NCBI GenBank assembly: GCA_002439605.1
Contig: DJOI01000010.1
Span: forward strand, 26,160-62,909
From: Candidatus Segatella mututuai
GTDB taxonomy: Bacteria > Bacteroidota > Bacteroidia > Bacteroidales > Bacteroidaceae
DNA: 36,750 nucleotides
Direction: 5' to 3'
Shown: positions 16,710 to 24,384 of the stretch, piece after piece
Position numbering within the stretch: the first letter of the stretch is position 1
How the letters are laid out: the number at the start of each line of letters is the position of its first letter
The notes under the pieces: model-generated
What the model was told of the DNA's origin: nothing
Database searches by the model: none
Seen by the model: only the letters and a program-made list of their open reading frames with translations
Program-made: the position numbers and the translations under genes

Positions 16710-17558
16710 ATGGCAAAAATAGATCTATACGATCCTAAATGGGTCGACATGGTTTTCGCCGGAAAGAACAAGGAGTATGGTGCATATCAACTCCGTAAAG
16801 GTACTTCTGGCCGAAACATCAAGGCTCTTCTGATTTTGGTCATCGCTGCAGCTCTCGTAGGTGGATTCTTGGCTTGGAAGGTTATCAAACAGAAACAAGC
16901 AGAAGAACAGCAAGCATACATGGAAGCTATGGAGTTGGCAAAACTCCAGCAGCAAGCTAAGAAAGAAGAAAAGAAGAAAGAGCCTGTGAAGCCAAAGATT
17001 GAACCTAAGAAGGAGATACCTGTGGCTCGCGAGACTCAGAAGTTTACTGCACCTGTCATCAAGAAGGATGAACTCGTAAAAGAGGACAACCAAATTAAGC
17101 AGATGGATAAACTGGACGAGAAGGTGGCCGTTGGTACCGAGAACAAGGAAGGTACCAAAGACCGTTTGGCAGAAGCTGTAAGAAGCGAGATCGCCGTAGC
17201 AGCTCCACCACCACCACCAGCACCAAAGCCTGAGGTTTCCAACAAGGTGTTTGATGTTGTAGAAGAAATGCCTCACTTCCCTGGTGGCGCAGCTGCCTTG
17301 CAGGCATTCCTCTCAAGCAACACGAAGTATCCTGTTGTTGCTCAGGAAAATGGTGTACAAGGTCGTGTTATCGTGTCATTCGTAGTAGAACGTGATGGCT
17401 CTATCACTGATGTAAAGGTCGTACGTTCTGTTGACCCATCACTCGACCGCGAAGCTTCTCGAGTAGTAAAGAGCATGCCGAGGTGGAGTCCTGGTAAGCA
17501 GAATGGCTCTACCGTACGTGTGAAGTACACAGTTCCTGTTGTATTTAGATTGCAGTAA
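16710..17558 (+). CDS. tonB: TonB energy transducer
   Basis: TonB spans the periplasm and transmits force to outer-membrane TonB-dependent receptors. The 282-residue product begins with a short cytoplasmic segment typical of Bacteroidetes TonB (WVDMVFAGKNKEYGAYQLR) and has one membrane helix at about 38-58. A K/E/Q-rich linker with a proline run at 166-174 follows, then a full TonB C-terminal domain at about 190-282, including YPVVAQENGVQGRVIV and MPRWSPGKQNG. It follows exbD2 by 31 bp, and the PstS-like gene begins 4 bp after its stop, so all are likely one transcript. Confidence 0.95.
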   Translation: MAKIDLYDPKWVDMVFAGKNKEYGAYQLRKGTSGRNIKALLILVIAAALVGGFLAWKVIKQKQAEEQQAYMEAMELAKLQQQAKKEEKKKEPVKPKIEPKKEIPVARETQKFTAPVIKKDELVKEDNQIKQMDKLDEKVAVGTENKEGTKDRLAEAVRSEIAVAAPPPPPAPKPEVSNKVFDVVEEMPHFPGGAAALQAFLSSNTKYPVVAQENGVQGRVIVSFVVERDGSITDVKVVRSVDPSLDREASRVVKSMPRWSPGKQNGSTVRVKYTVPVVFRLQ

Positions 17559-17562
17559 TAGA

Positions 17563-18522
17563 ATGAAAAAAACATCTTATATTTTTATAGGATTAATATC
17601 TCTATCAATGGCTTTCTTCTCATCATGTGGTGAGAAGAAAGCCAAAGATGGTAGGACGGACACTCCTACGTCGGGCACCATAGAATTCTATGCAGACGAA
17701 AGTCTGAGCCCTATCATTGACGAGGAGCGAACACAGTTCGAGTTTGAATACCCCAAGGCCAAACTCAAGCCCATATATTCAGATGAAGTCACAGGACTTC
17801 AGATGATCAAGGATTTCAAGACAACACTTTTGTTTACAACTCGCAGTCTGAAAGATAGCGAGATTGCTTACTTGAAATCGAAAAGCAATGTTATTCCTTC
17901 GGTCTTCCCCATCGGTTACGACGGCTTGGCATTTATTGTCAATAAGAACAATCAAGATACTTGCATAACGGTAAACGACATCAAGCGTGTGCTGACAGGA
18001 AAAGCGACTAAATGGAGCGACATTGTTCCTGGTTCTAAGAGAGGGGACATCGAAGTTATCTTCGACAATACCCGATCGGCTACTACCAACTGGGTGGTTG
18101 ACTCAGTATTGCACGGTGAAAAAATGGGAGCAAAGATTATGGCTGCCAAGACCAGCAAGCAGGTAATAGACTTTGTAGACGAGAATCCAGGTGCTATCGG
18201 TGTGATTGGTTCAAACTGGTTGAACGACCGTCGTGACTCCACCAACACCACATTTAAGAAGAATATCCATGTCATGCGAGTGTCCATCAAGGACAAGGCT
18301 ACTCCATCGAACAGTTGGCAGCCTTATCAGGCTTATCTTCTCGATGGTAGGTATCCATTCGTAAGAACATTATATGCAATAGTAGTAGACCCACACAAGG
18401 CACTTCCATGGAGCTTTGCCAACTACATCACCAACCCAAGAGGTCAGCTGATTGTCTTCAAGTCAGGTCTGCTCCCTTATAGAGGAGACATCACCTATAA
18501 GCAGGTGAATATAAAAAAGTAA
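17563..18522 (+). CDS. PstS-like phosphate-binding-type lipoprotein in the Ton operon
   Basis: This is a predicted periplasm-facing lipoprotein of the phosphate-binding (PBP-like) superfamily. The chosen start (MKKTSY) gives a clean lipoprotein signal with C22 in FFSSC; an in-frame ATG at 17539 overlaps tonB and would spoil the signal peptide. The 319-residue protein has TIEFYADESLSPII at the start of the mature domain, GYDGLAFIVNKNN, and VIFDNTRSATTNW, which together resemble the anion-binding loops of PstS. There is no pstC, pstA or pstB nearby, so it is not part of a local phosphate ABC importer. Its place in a TonB cluster is seen in other Bacteroidetes; its ligand and role are unknown. 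Confidence 0.85.
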   Translation: MKKTSYIFIGLISLSMAFFSSCGEKKAKDGRTDTPTSGTIEFYADESLSPIIDEERTQFEFEYPKAKLKPIYSDEVTGLQMIKDFKTTLLFTTRSLKDSEIAYLKSKSNVIPSVFPIGYDGLAFIVNKNNQDTCITVNDIKRVLTGKATKWSDIVPGSKRGDIEVIFDNTRSATTNWVVDSVLHGEKMGAKIMAAKTSKQVIDFVDENPGAIGVIGSNWLNDRRDSTNTTFKKNIHVMRVSIKDKATPSNSWQPYQAYLLDGRYPFVRTLYAIVVDPHKALPWSFANYITNPRGQLIVFKSGLLPYRGDITYKQVNIKK

Positions 18523-18600
18523 GAATCCCAATTAAACTTTCAGGATGAAAGTGTCATCTGAGGATAGGAAACAGTAATCACACAAATAAAAATTGAGATT

Positions 18601-20022
18601 ATGAAAGCAATTAAATATTTAGTGGCTGGTGCATTGATGATAGGCTTGTCAATGCCAGCAATGGCTCAGGATGTCAACTACAAGGACTTGCTGAAGTCTA
18701 TAGAGGCAAACATCAAGTCTGGCAACGTAACTTCAAAGGATTTTGATAAGTCCTTGAAGGAGTATCAGAAAGAGTTTAAGAAAGACCCTAAGGCACTCGT
18801 GGCGTTGGGCAATATCCTTGCTATCAACAAGCAGTATGACAAAGCAATGGCTGTGGCTGATGCCGTCACCATGAAATTCAAGAACTTTGGTGATGCATAC
18901 ATTCTGAAAGGTGATATCTATGCTTTGCAGGACAACGGTGGCGATGCAGCCGCATGTTATAACGACTGTATCGTAATGGATCCAAAAAATCCTCAGGGAT
19001 ATATCAGCTATGCAAACGTATACCAGAAAATCGACCCTGTGAGAAGTGCAGAGACACTGAAAAAGCTGAAGGAAGTAAATCCAGAGTATCCTTACGAGGC
19101 AAAGGCTGGCTATACCTTTTACAGCAATGGAAAATATGACAAGGCCTACGAGCTCTTCAAGCAGACAGATCCTAACAAATTGGAGGAATACATCTATGTG
19201 GCATATGCCATTACCGACTATATGGTCAACAAGAAGGATGAGGCTTTGGCTCTATCTGAGAGTGGCTTGCAGAAATTCCCAAAGGACGCTACTTTCCACA
19301 GAGTAGCAGTGTGGTCTGCAGTGGACATCGAGAAGTTTGATGTTGCTCTCCAGCATGCGCAAGTAATCATGGGTACCGACTCCATCAAGAAGACCCCAAG
19401 AGACTATACATACTATGGTATGGCATTAGTAGGAAACAAGCAGTACGAGGAAGGTATAGCCCAGTACGAGAAAGCATTGGAACTCAAAGCTGATGATCCA
19501 AAGCCTTTGTTGTACATCTCTGAGGCTTACAAGCAGAAGGGTGATGAGGACAAGGCATTGGAATACAGTCAAATGTATATGGACAAGAATTCTGATGCAG
19601 CACCTACGGACTTCATGAAGTTGGCAGAGATTTATGTCAACAAGGCTAAGAAGACTCCCGCTACTAAGGTAGAGAATATAGATAAGGCCATCAATGTTTA
19701 CAACAAGTTGGCAGAGAAATATCCGTCACTGAAGGCTTTTGCCAAACTTCAGGAAGGAAACACAGCGTTCCAGAACGAGTTGGATGACAAGGCGATTTCT
19801 GCTTACGAGGAAGTAATCAAAGAATTGGAGGCAAAGCAGTGTGATGCCGATGAAACCGGCTACCTGAAACAGGCTTACCAATCTATGGGCTACATCTATA
19901 ACTACGACAAGCAGAATTTCGAACAAGCCAAACCATACTGGGAAAAATTGCTCAAGTTGGAACCAGAGAACAAATATGCTAAGGATGCCATCGAGAAAGG
20001 CACAAAGACTACAGCAGAATAA
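18601..20022 (+). CDS. Periplasmic tetratricopeptide-repeat protein, last gene of the Ton operon
   Basis: The 473-residue product has a classical signal peptide (cleavage after AMA, residue 22) and then mostly TPR-type helical pairs. Clear examples are KDPKALVALGNILAINKQYDKA, YTYYGMALVGNKQYEEGIAQYEKALEL and the C-terminal KQNFEQAKPYWEKLLKLEPENKYA. It probably acts as a periplasmic scaffold for the Ton machinery or its receptors; this is inferred from gene order only. The terminator at 20046-20080 closes the operon. Confidence 0.88.
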   Translation: MKAIKYLVAGALMIGLSMPAMAQDVNYKDLLKSIEANIKSGNVTSKDFDKSLKEYQKEFKKDPKALVALGNILAINKQYDKAMAVADAVTMKFKNFGDAYILKGDIYALQDNGGDAAACYNDCIVMDPKNPQGYISYANVYQKIDPVRSAETLKKLKEVNPEYPYEAKAGYTFYSNGKYDKAYELFKQTDPNKLEEYIYVAYAITDYMVNKKDEALALSESGLQKFPKDATFHRVAVWSAVDIEKFDVALQHAQVIMGTDSIKKTPRDYTYYGMALVGNKQYEEGIAQYEKALELKADDPKPLLYISEAYKQKGDEDKALEYSQMYMDKNSDAAPTDFMKLAEIYVNKAKKTPATKVENIDKAINVYNKLAEKYPSLKAFAKLQEGNTAFQNELDDKAISAYEEVIKELEAKQCDADETGYLKQAYQSMGYIYNYDKQNFEQAKPYWEKLLKLEPENKYAKDAIEKGTKTTAE

Positions 20023-20045
20023 AAAGGCAAAGATTATAATATGAG

Positions 20046-20080
20046 AGCGGAACCTCCTCTTACGAGGTTTCGCTTTTTTC
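20046..20080 (+). terminator. Rho-independent terminator of the exbB-TPR operon
   Basis: The 11-bp arms 20046-20056 and 20064-20074 pair with one G-T pair, have a 7-base loop, and the run of T at 20074-20079 follows. Confidence 0.85.
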
Positions 20081-20244
20081 ATGCATTATTTCAAAAAAGA
20101 ACAAAGCGAAAATCGGATTTACAATTTAGATGGAGAGCCTACTTCCAATAATTAAAATAATGTAACATCATGCGTGCTCACATTTATAGTATAAAACACA
20201 TCAAGCAACAGCACACACATATATCCAACTGAGGCCATAAAAAA

Positions 20245-20274
20245 CAAAAAAGAGCGACTCAAAAAGAGCCGCTC
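20245..20274 (-). terminator. Rho-independent terminator of the ferredoxin gene
   Basis: On the minus strand, a 9-bp stem (20266-20274 with 20252-20260, one wobble pair, 5-base loop) is followed by a T-run at 20251-20245, about 40 bp past the ferredoxin stop. Confidence 0.8.
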
Positions 20275-20311
20275 ACGATGTTTTATGTAACTAAAGTATC
20301 TTTCCTTACAA

Positions 20312-20479
20312 TTAAGGAAGACTGATAGCCTCGTTAGGACAAACATCAGCGCATGTGCCACACTCAGTGCAAGCATCAGGGTCGATAGAATACTTCTCGC
20401 CCTCATGGATAGCACCAGATGGACACTCATCAATACATGTACCGCAAGCGATACAATTGTCACCAATTACGTAAGCCAT
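20312..20479 (-). CDS. Small 2[4Fe-4S] bacterial-type ferredoxin
   Basis: This 55-residue cytoplasmic electron carrier reads MAYVIGDNCIACGTCIDECP at its N-terminus. It has two complete cluster-binding sets: C9, C12, C15, C19 and C37, C40, C43, C47, each in C-X2-C-X2-C-X3-C form followed by proline. Length and layout match clostridial-type ferredoxins that serve pyruvate:ferredoxin oxidoreductase, hydrogenases and similar enzymes in anaerobes. It is a single-gene unit: a -7 element lies at 20549-20556, about 60 nt of leader follows, and a terminator lies just downstream. The protein is too short for many ORF filters, but both clusters are intact. Confidence 0.95.
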   Translation of the reverse strand: MAYVIGDNCIACGTCIDECPSGAIHEGEKYSIDPDACTECGTCADVCPNEAISLP

Positions 20480-20548
20480 AATAATAAAGTTTTAATATTA
20501 ATAATGTTTTGTACTATCTGTATTAGGATATACCTACTAAGTATGCTG

Positions 20549-20556
20549 CAAAGGTA
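20549..20556 (-). promoter_or_regulatory. -7 element for the ferredoxin gene
   Basis: The minus strand reads TACCTTTG, a full consensus match followed by C. The 18-bp palindrome at 20572-20589 lies just upstream, overlapping the expected -33 region. Confidence 0.65.
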
Positions 20557-20571
20557 ATAATATTTTTTCAA

Positions 20572-20589
20572 ATACCTACATGTAGGTAT
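20572..20589. promoter_or_regulatory. 18-bp perfect palindrome, candidate operator between ferredoxin and porT
   Basis: ATACCTACATGTAGGTAT is its own reverse complement. A half-site copy, ATACCTAC, recurs at 20530-20537, on the other side of the ferredoxin -7 element. The placement over the promoter region and the half-site suggest a dimeric regulator binding site; which regulator is unknown. Confidence 0.55.
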
Positions 20590-20657
20590 ATTTTTTTTGA
20601 TAATTTATACTCTTTCGAAATAAGTTGTAGGCAATAAGAAACCATGTATTCCGTTAT

Positions 20658-21413
20658 ATGAATATGGAAAAAAAGATATTTATCATCATATTTCTCATAG
20701 GATTGGCATTCAGTCAGTCACAGGCACAGGAACGTATGGTAGAGAACCGCCCCTATACCGACCTGCGCACATTTCACTTTGGTGTATTGGTAGGCACACA
20801 CTTGCAAGACTTGGAACTATTGAACGCAGGTTGTCAGACCTACATCAACGAGGAAGGACAAGAAGTAGAATCGTGCGTAACAGTCGACCAAGACAGATGG
20901 GACGTAGGATTTACGGTAGGTGTACTGGGTGAACTACGTCTTAACACCAACTTCCAGCTTCGGATAGCCCCAGCTATGTATTTTGGCACACGCCACATCA
21001 CCTACCACAACCTGCTGGTGAAAGATGCCAACAACCTACCTACAGAGAAAGCACAAGAGATGAAAACAGCCTATCTCGCCACAATGGTAGACCTCATTTT
21101 TGCGGCACCACGATTCAACAATCATCGCCCCTACATCATGGCAGGAATCACCCCTATGTTCAACCTGAACAATAGCAATGACGATTATATAAAACTAAAG
21201 AAAACAGACCTGTTTTTAGAACTCGGAGTTGGATGTGATCTTTATCTGCCCTTCTTCAAGTTAAGGCCTGAGCTAAAATTCATGTATGGCATTGGCAACT
21301 CTATCGACGAAGGGCACGTCAACAATATCAAGGATAAAAATATGCTACCATATGCCATGGCTTCCAAGAAAGCCCACAGCAAGATGATAGCACTCACATT
21401 TTATTTTGAATGA
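20658..21413 (+). CDS. porT: PorT-family outer-membrane beta-barrel protein (T9SS)
   Basis: PorT is an outer-membrane protein needed for type IX secretion. The 251-residue product has a signal peptide (cleavage near AQA-Q, residue 24) and then alternating amphipathic strands ending in a C-terminal aromatic (TFYFE), as expected for an eight-stranded barrel. The stretch after the signal, PYTDLRTFHFGVLVGTHLQDL, matches the PorT opening pattern as I know it, as do GFTVGVLGELRLN and the RIAPAMYFG strand. A second ATG six bases in is an equally possible start. It is far from porX/porW here but belongs to the same system. If not PorT, it is a related porin-family barrel. Confidence 0.75.
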   Translation: MNMEKKIFIIIFLIGLAFSQSQAQERMVENRPYTDLRTFHFGVLVGTHLQDLELLNAGCQTYINEEGQEVESCVTVDQDRWDVGFTVGVLGELRLNTNFQLRIAPAMYFGTRHITYHNLLVKDANNLPTEKAQEMKTAYLATMVDLIFAAPRFNNHRPYIMAGITPMFNLNNSNDDYIKLKKTDLFLELGVGCDLYLPFFKLRPELKFMYGIGNSIDEGHVNNIKDKNMLPYAMASKKAHSKMIALTFYFE

Positions 21414-21446
21414 AAAAAGGGAAGTCACTCTATAACTTCCCTTTTT
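21414..21446. terminator. Bidirectional terminator between porT and the metallophosphatase gene
   Basis: The perfect 12-bp arms at 21414-21425 and 21435-21446 have A-tract and T-tract ends, so either strand gives a stem followed by U. It starts directly after the porT stop codon and ends 3 bp before the opposing stop. Confidence 0.85.
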
Positions 21447-21448
21447 CC

Positions 21449-22330
21449 TTATTTTTTAGAATCGCGGACTACATTCAAAGTCATCTTGCCTACCCAGATG
21501 GCATTCTTCCCATTTTGGTCGATAGGAACAAGCTTCCCATCAAGATCTTTCTCATAAGCGAGTTGCTTAAAAAAAGTGTGGCTATGTCCACCCAATACAA
21601 GGTCGATGTATCTTGTGCCTGGGACCAACTCTGTGTCGTCAATACCATCTATATTCCAGCCCAAATGAGATAGACAGATGATGACATCACACTTTTTTTT
21701 CTTCTTCAAGAACTGAGCCATCTCCCTGCCCTTCTGTATGGGGTCTTCATATTTGATACAGCCATAGTTTGCTTCGCTTACCAGCCCCTTTAGCTCTGGG
21801 CAGAGTCCGAATACACCTATTTTCAAGCCCTTACGATAAAGGATGACGTATGGCTTAACGATGTCTGCAAGTGGTGTGCCAGTGAAGTCGTAGTTGCAAC
21901 AAACAATTGGAAAGTTTGCCTTCTTGAAGATACGTGCCATATTATCGATGCCAAAGTCGAATTCATGGTTGCCGATAGTGGCAGCGTCATATTTCATCTC
22001 GTTCATCAGTCCTATCTCAACATCACCCTTGAAAAGAGAATAGTAAGGTGAACCTTGTGAGAAGTCACCACTGTCGAAAAGCAAAAGATCTGGATTTTGC
22101 TTGCGTTCCTGCTTGAGCATCACCACGCGGCGCAGAAAACCTCCCCGGTTAGCCATCGCTGTATCGGCAAGATTGGGATTGATGGGCATGATACAAGAGT
22201 GCGTGTCGTTAGTATGGAGCACTACGAGTTCCTTTTCTTCCTTCACATTCCCTTTCTTTGCGAAAATTGTTGTTGGTAGAATCACAAAAGATGCAAGAAC
22301 AAAACCTATAGATATTAATGTATGCTTCAT
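21449..22330 (-). CDS. Metallophosphatase half of a split 5'-nucleotidase
   Basis: This exported protein corresponds to the N-terminal metal-binding domain of UshA-type 5'-nucleotidases. The 293-residue product has a signal peptide (about 1-24) and then the calcineurin-like phosphoesterase motifs in order: HTNDTHS (D42, H44), FDSGDF (86-90), TIGNHEFD (N121, H122) and GGHSHT near residue 250. The C-terminal nucleotide-binding domain is absent but is encoded by the gene just upstream on the same strand. Each half has its own signal peptide, so the two would meet in the periplasm or on the surface. Split pairs of this kind occur in other Bacteroidetes. Confidence 0.9.
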   Translation of the reverse strand: MKHTLISIGFVLASFVILPTTIFAKKGNVKEEKELVVLHTNDTHSCIMPINPNLADTAMANRGGFLRRVVMLKQERKQNPDLLLFDSGDFSQGSPYYSLFKGDVEIGLMNEMKYDAATIGNHEFDFGIDNMARIFKKANFPIVCCNYDFTGTPLADIVKPYVILYRKGLKIGVFGLCPELKGLVSEANYGCIKYEDPIQKGREMAQFLKKKKKCDVIICLSHLGWNIDGIDDTELVPGTRYIDLVLGGHSHTFFKQLAYEKDLDGKLVPIDQNGKNAIWVGKMTLNVVRDSKK

Positions 22331-22378
22331 GTCTTATTACAAATATTACAAATAATATTTTTATTTATTATCAACGTA

Positions 22379-23155
22379 CTAATTTTCTACAATGCAGCGC
22401 CCCTCAACCTTAGCTTCCACATTCTTTCCCTGCTTTTGAGCCTCACGGAAGTAGGCCATGATGATGTAGCGCACATTGTTTTCTTTCTGCTTGGGAGCCA
22501 AGACATTCAATCCACTCTTAAAAGCTACAAGCTGGTCGTTGCCCTCTGCCAGATAGTCGAGCGTGGCTATACGGTATTGCTTGGTTGGGTCGATAGGCTC
22601 GCCGTTCAGGGTAATGTCCTTGAGATGTCCATCATGGGTGATAACCATCCGCACGGCACTGCTCACGCCCTCTCCTCCTCTATGGGCTATCTGCTGGAAG
22701 AGTTCTGTTACTTTCTCGCCAGTAAGTGTAAGAAAGCATATTTTATTCTCGAAAGGTGCCATGTCATTCACGTCGCCTACGGTTATCTTGCCTTTTGCAA
22801 GATTAGAACGAATGCCTCCCATGTTGTAAACTGCGAATACAGGTTGCTCTTTGAAAGCCTTTCCACCCCAAACGAGAATATCACTGAGCAGATTGCTCAA
22901 TTCACTTTCAGGACGATGACGAGTCATGTCGTGGGCTATACTTCCTACAACAGGTCCCATGATACTATCCACTTTGTTCTTATAAGGAGCAATAAAGGCT
23001 GCAGCCTGCGCATCTGGATCCTTGTCGAACCTCTTGTCTATTAAGATACGGGAGCGTTGCACACTGGTTACCTTGTATTTTTGCGCCACACAGGGGGCTG
23101 TCACGAGTAAGGCTGACGATGCCAGCGCTGTAACAACTAAAAGTTTATTTCTCAT
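22379..23155 (-). CDS. 5'-nucleotidase C-terminal-domain protein (partner half)
   Basis: The 258-residue exported protein has a signal peptide (about 1-24, cleaved near VAQ) followed by a 5_nucleotid_C-type domain. Visible features are ESELSNLLSDILVW, the substrate-site VYNMGGIRSNLAKGKITVGDV, PFENKICFLTLTGEKV and YRIATLDYLAEGND. This domain binds the nucleotide in UshA-type enzymes but has no metal site of its own. It is transcribed first and the metallophosphatase follows after 48 bp, the reverse of the domain order in the fused enzyme. Confidence 0.9.
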   Translation of the reverse strand: MRNKLLVVTALASSALLVTAPCVAQKYKVTSVQRSRILIDKRFDKDPDAQAAAFIAPYKNKVDSIMGPVVGSIAHDMTRHRPESELSNLLSDILVWGGKAFKEQPVFAVYNMGGIRSNLAKGKITVGDVNDMAPFENKICFLTLTGEKVTELFQQIAHRGGEGVSSAVRMVITHDGHLKDITLNGEPIDPTKQYRIATLDYLAEGNDQLVAFKSGLNVLAPKQKENNVRYIIMAYFREAQKQGKNVEAKVEGRCIVEN

Positions 23156-23255
23156 GATTTATTTTGTTTTATTTATCATTGCCAAGATAATGCAAGTCGA
23201 ATACTGAATATCAAGTTTACTTGGATAATTTTGCCGAGATGCAACTTATCTTGTG

Positions 23256-23263
23256 CAAAGATA
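23256..23263 (-). promoter_or_regulatory. -7 element for the split 5'-nucleotidase pair
   Basis: The minus strand reads TATCTTTG; CTTG (three of four matches to TTTG) lies exactly 20 bp upstream at 23287-23284. The predicted leader is about 95 nt. Confidence 0.6.
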
Positions 23264-23323
23264 CGGCAAAAAAACAAAAAGGACAAGAAAAAACTCATAT
23301 AATGCGAAGAAAGTCTTTGAAAA

Positions 23324-23355
23324 TTTGGAAGATATTAGAAAAAGTCGTAACTTTG
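23324..23355 (+). promoter_or_regulatory. Complete -33/-7 promoter for rplS
   Basis: TTTG (23324-23327), 20 bp, then TAACTTTG (23348-23355): a full Bacteroidetes primary-sigma promoter. It leaves a leader of nearly 90 nt before rplS. Confidence 0.75.
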
Positions 23356-23448
23356 CATCCGCTTTTCGGCGTAACCGCTGGCATGGGCTGATGAGTGGCT
23401 CGTCTATGTTGCGTTGGAACGACAAACAATATTTAATTATAAAACAAA

Positions 23449-23814
23449 ATGGATTTAATTAAAGTTGCTGAAGAAGCATTTGCAACCGGCAAGAAGTTCC
23501 CTGAGTTCAAGGCAGGTGATACAATTACTGTCGCTTACAAAATCGTCGAGGGTTCTAAGGAGCGTATCCAGCTCTACCGTGGTGTGGTAATCAAGATATC
23601 TGGCCATGGCGACAAGAAGCGTTTCACTGTTCGCAAGATGTCAGGTACCGTTGGTGTAGAGCGTATCTTCCCCATCGAGTCACCTTCTATCGACTCCATC
23701 GAGGTGAACAAGCGCGGTAAAGTACGCCGTGCCAAGTTGTACTACCTCCGTGCCCTTACCGGCAAGAAGGCTCGTATCGCTGAAAAGAAGACTATTCAGA
23801 AGAACGCTGAATAA
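23449..23814 (+). CDS. rplS: 50S ribosomal protein L19
   Basis: L19 sits at the interface of the two ribosomal subunits. The 121-residue product has the expected length and the conserved FKAGDTITV, RIQLYRGVVI, FTVRKMSGTVGVERIFPIESPSIDSIEV and RGKVRRAKLYYLR signatures. In many bacteria rplS follows rpsP-rimM-trmD; here it stands alone behind its own strong promoter. A terminator follows at 23847-23886. Confidence 0.98.
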   Translation: MDLIKVAEEAFATGKKFPEFKAGDTITVAYKIVEGSKERIQLYRGVVIKISGHGDKKRFTVRKMSGTVGVERIFPIESPSIDSIEVNKRGKVRRAKLYYLRALTGKKARIAEKKTIQKNAE

Positions 23815-23846
23815 TTCTACTCCGCTTACAATCCCACGCAAAAAAG

Positions 23847-23886
23847 AAAAAGGAGATTTGCAAGACGATATTGCAAATCTCTTTTT
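23847..23886. terminator. Terminator downstream of rplS, probably bidirectional
   Basis: The 11-bp perfect stem (23853-23863 with 23871-23881, 7-base loop) is flanked by an A-tract on the left and TTTTT on the right, so it can stop rplS on plus and the small HTH-like gene on minus. Confidence 0.85.
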
Positions 23887-23929
23887 CTATATCCATGCTC
23901 TGCAAAAAATAACATTCAATCATTTCTGT

Positions 23930-24262
23930 CTAAATGTCATCATAGTCAGAAAGGTTAGATTTCTTCTTCTCCTCTTCCACCTCATAATTGAGGCTTCCGT
24001 CATCATCTCCCTGCAACGCCTCATGAAAATCATCCCAACTCTGATACCCCACGAAAAGCGCTAACTTATTCAGTGTTTTCTTGGTAGGCTTTTCCTTTCC
24101 GCTCACATAATTCCACACCTTATGAAGTGCTTCTGCATTCAGTTTGATGTGATGATTGATAGCAAAGAAAGATGCCAGTTTTTCAAAATCAGCTCGTACT
24201 GTAATCTTCTTGCCTACCTTTTTTTCTATTTCACTTGTGAGTTGAGCCAAATCATTTTTCAT
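23930..24262 (-). CDS. Small Bacteroidetes HTH-like domain protein
   Basis: The precise function is not known. The 110-residue product contains a stretch (about residues 40-85, LNAEALHKVWNYVSGKEKPT and then LNKLALFVGYQSWDDFHEAL) that I recognise as a recurring Bacteroidetes domain resembling a helix-turn-helix. It ends in a strongly acidic tail with a short lysine run. It diverges from the AICAR formyltransferase-like gene with only 122 bp between starts, so it could regulate that region, but this is inference. A -7 element lies about 35 bp upstream of the start. Confidence 0.8.
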   Translation of the reverse strand: MKNDLAQLTSEIEKKVGKKITVRADFEKLASFFAINHHIKLNAEALHKVWNYVSGKEKPTKKTLNKLALFVGYQSWDDFHEALQGDDDGSLNYEVEEEKKKSNLSDYDDI

Positions 24263-24296
24263 AACCTAACATGTTTGAAATACTCTATTTTGGCTG

Positions 24297-24304
24297 CAAA
24301 AATA
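24297..24304 (-). promoter_or_regulatory. -7 element for the HTH-like gene
   Basis: The minus strand reads TATTTTTG followed by C, with a leader of about 28 nt. It lies back to back with the plus-strand -7 element at 24347. Confidence 0.5.
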
Positions 24305-24346
24305 CAAAAAAGTTCTTATGGATGGCACTAAAAGAGAGTTTTTTCG

Positions 24347-24354
24347 TACCTTTG
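24347..24354 (+). promoter_or_regulatory. -7 element for the AICAR formyltransferase-like gene
   Basis: TACCTTTG followed by C gives a leader of about 25 nt to the ATG at 24385. It therefore argues against the upstream in-frame ATG at 24271 as the true start. Confidence 0.6.
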
Positions 24355-24384
24355 CAGCAAATTCTTAACAAACAGAACTTTGCA

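Noticed and set aside
20079..20153. 24-codon plus-strand ORF directly after the TPR operon terminator
   Set aside because: It begins inside the terminator T-run, is very short, and has no supporting promoter.
20152..20466. 104-residue minus-strand ORF overlapping the ferredoxin
   Set aside because: It is a frame-shifted shadow; the ferredoxin frame at 20312-20479 has eight perfectly placed cysteines.
23253..23462. 69-residue plus-strand ORF ahead of rplS
   Set aside because: It spans the complete rplS promoter and ends inside the rplS start; it has no recognisable features.
24271..24384. 38-residue N-terminal extension of the formyltransferase-like ORF
   Set aside because: It covers both divergent promoter elements, and the family N-terminus begins at the ATG at 24385.
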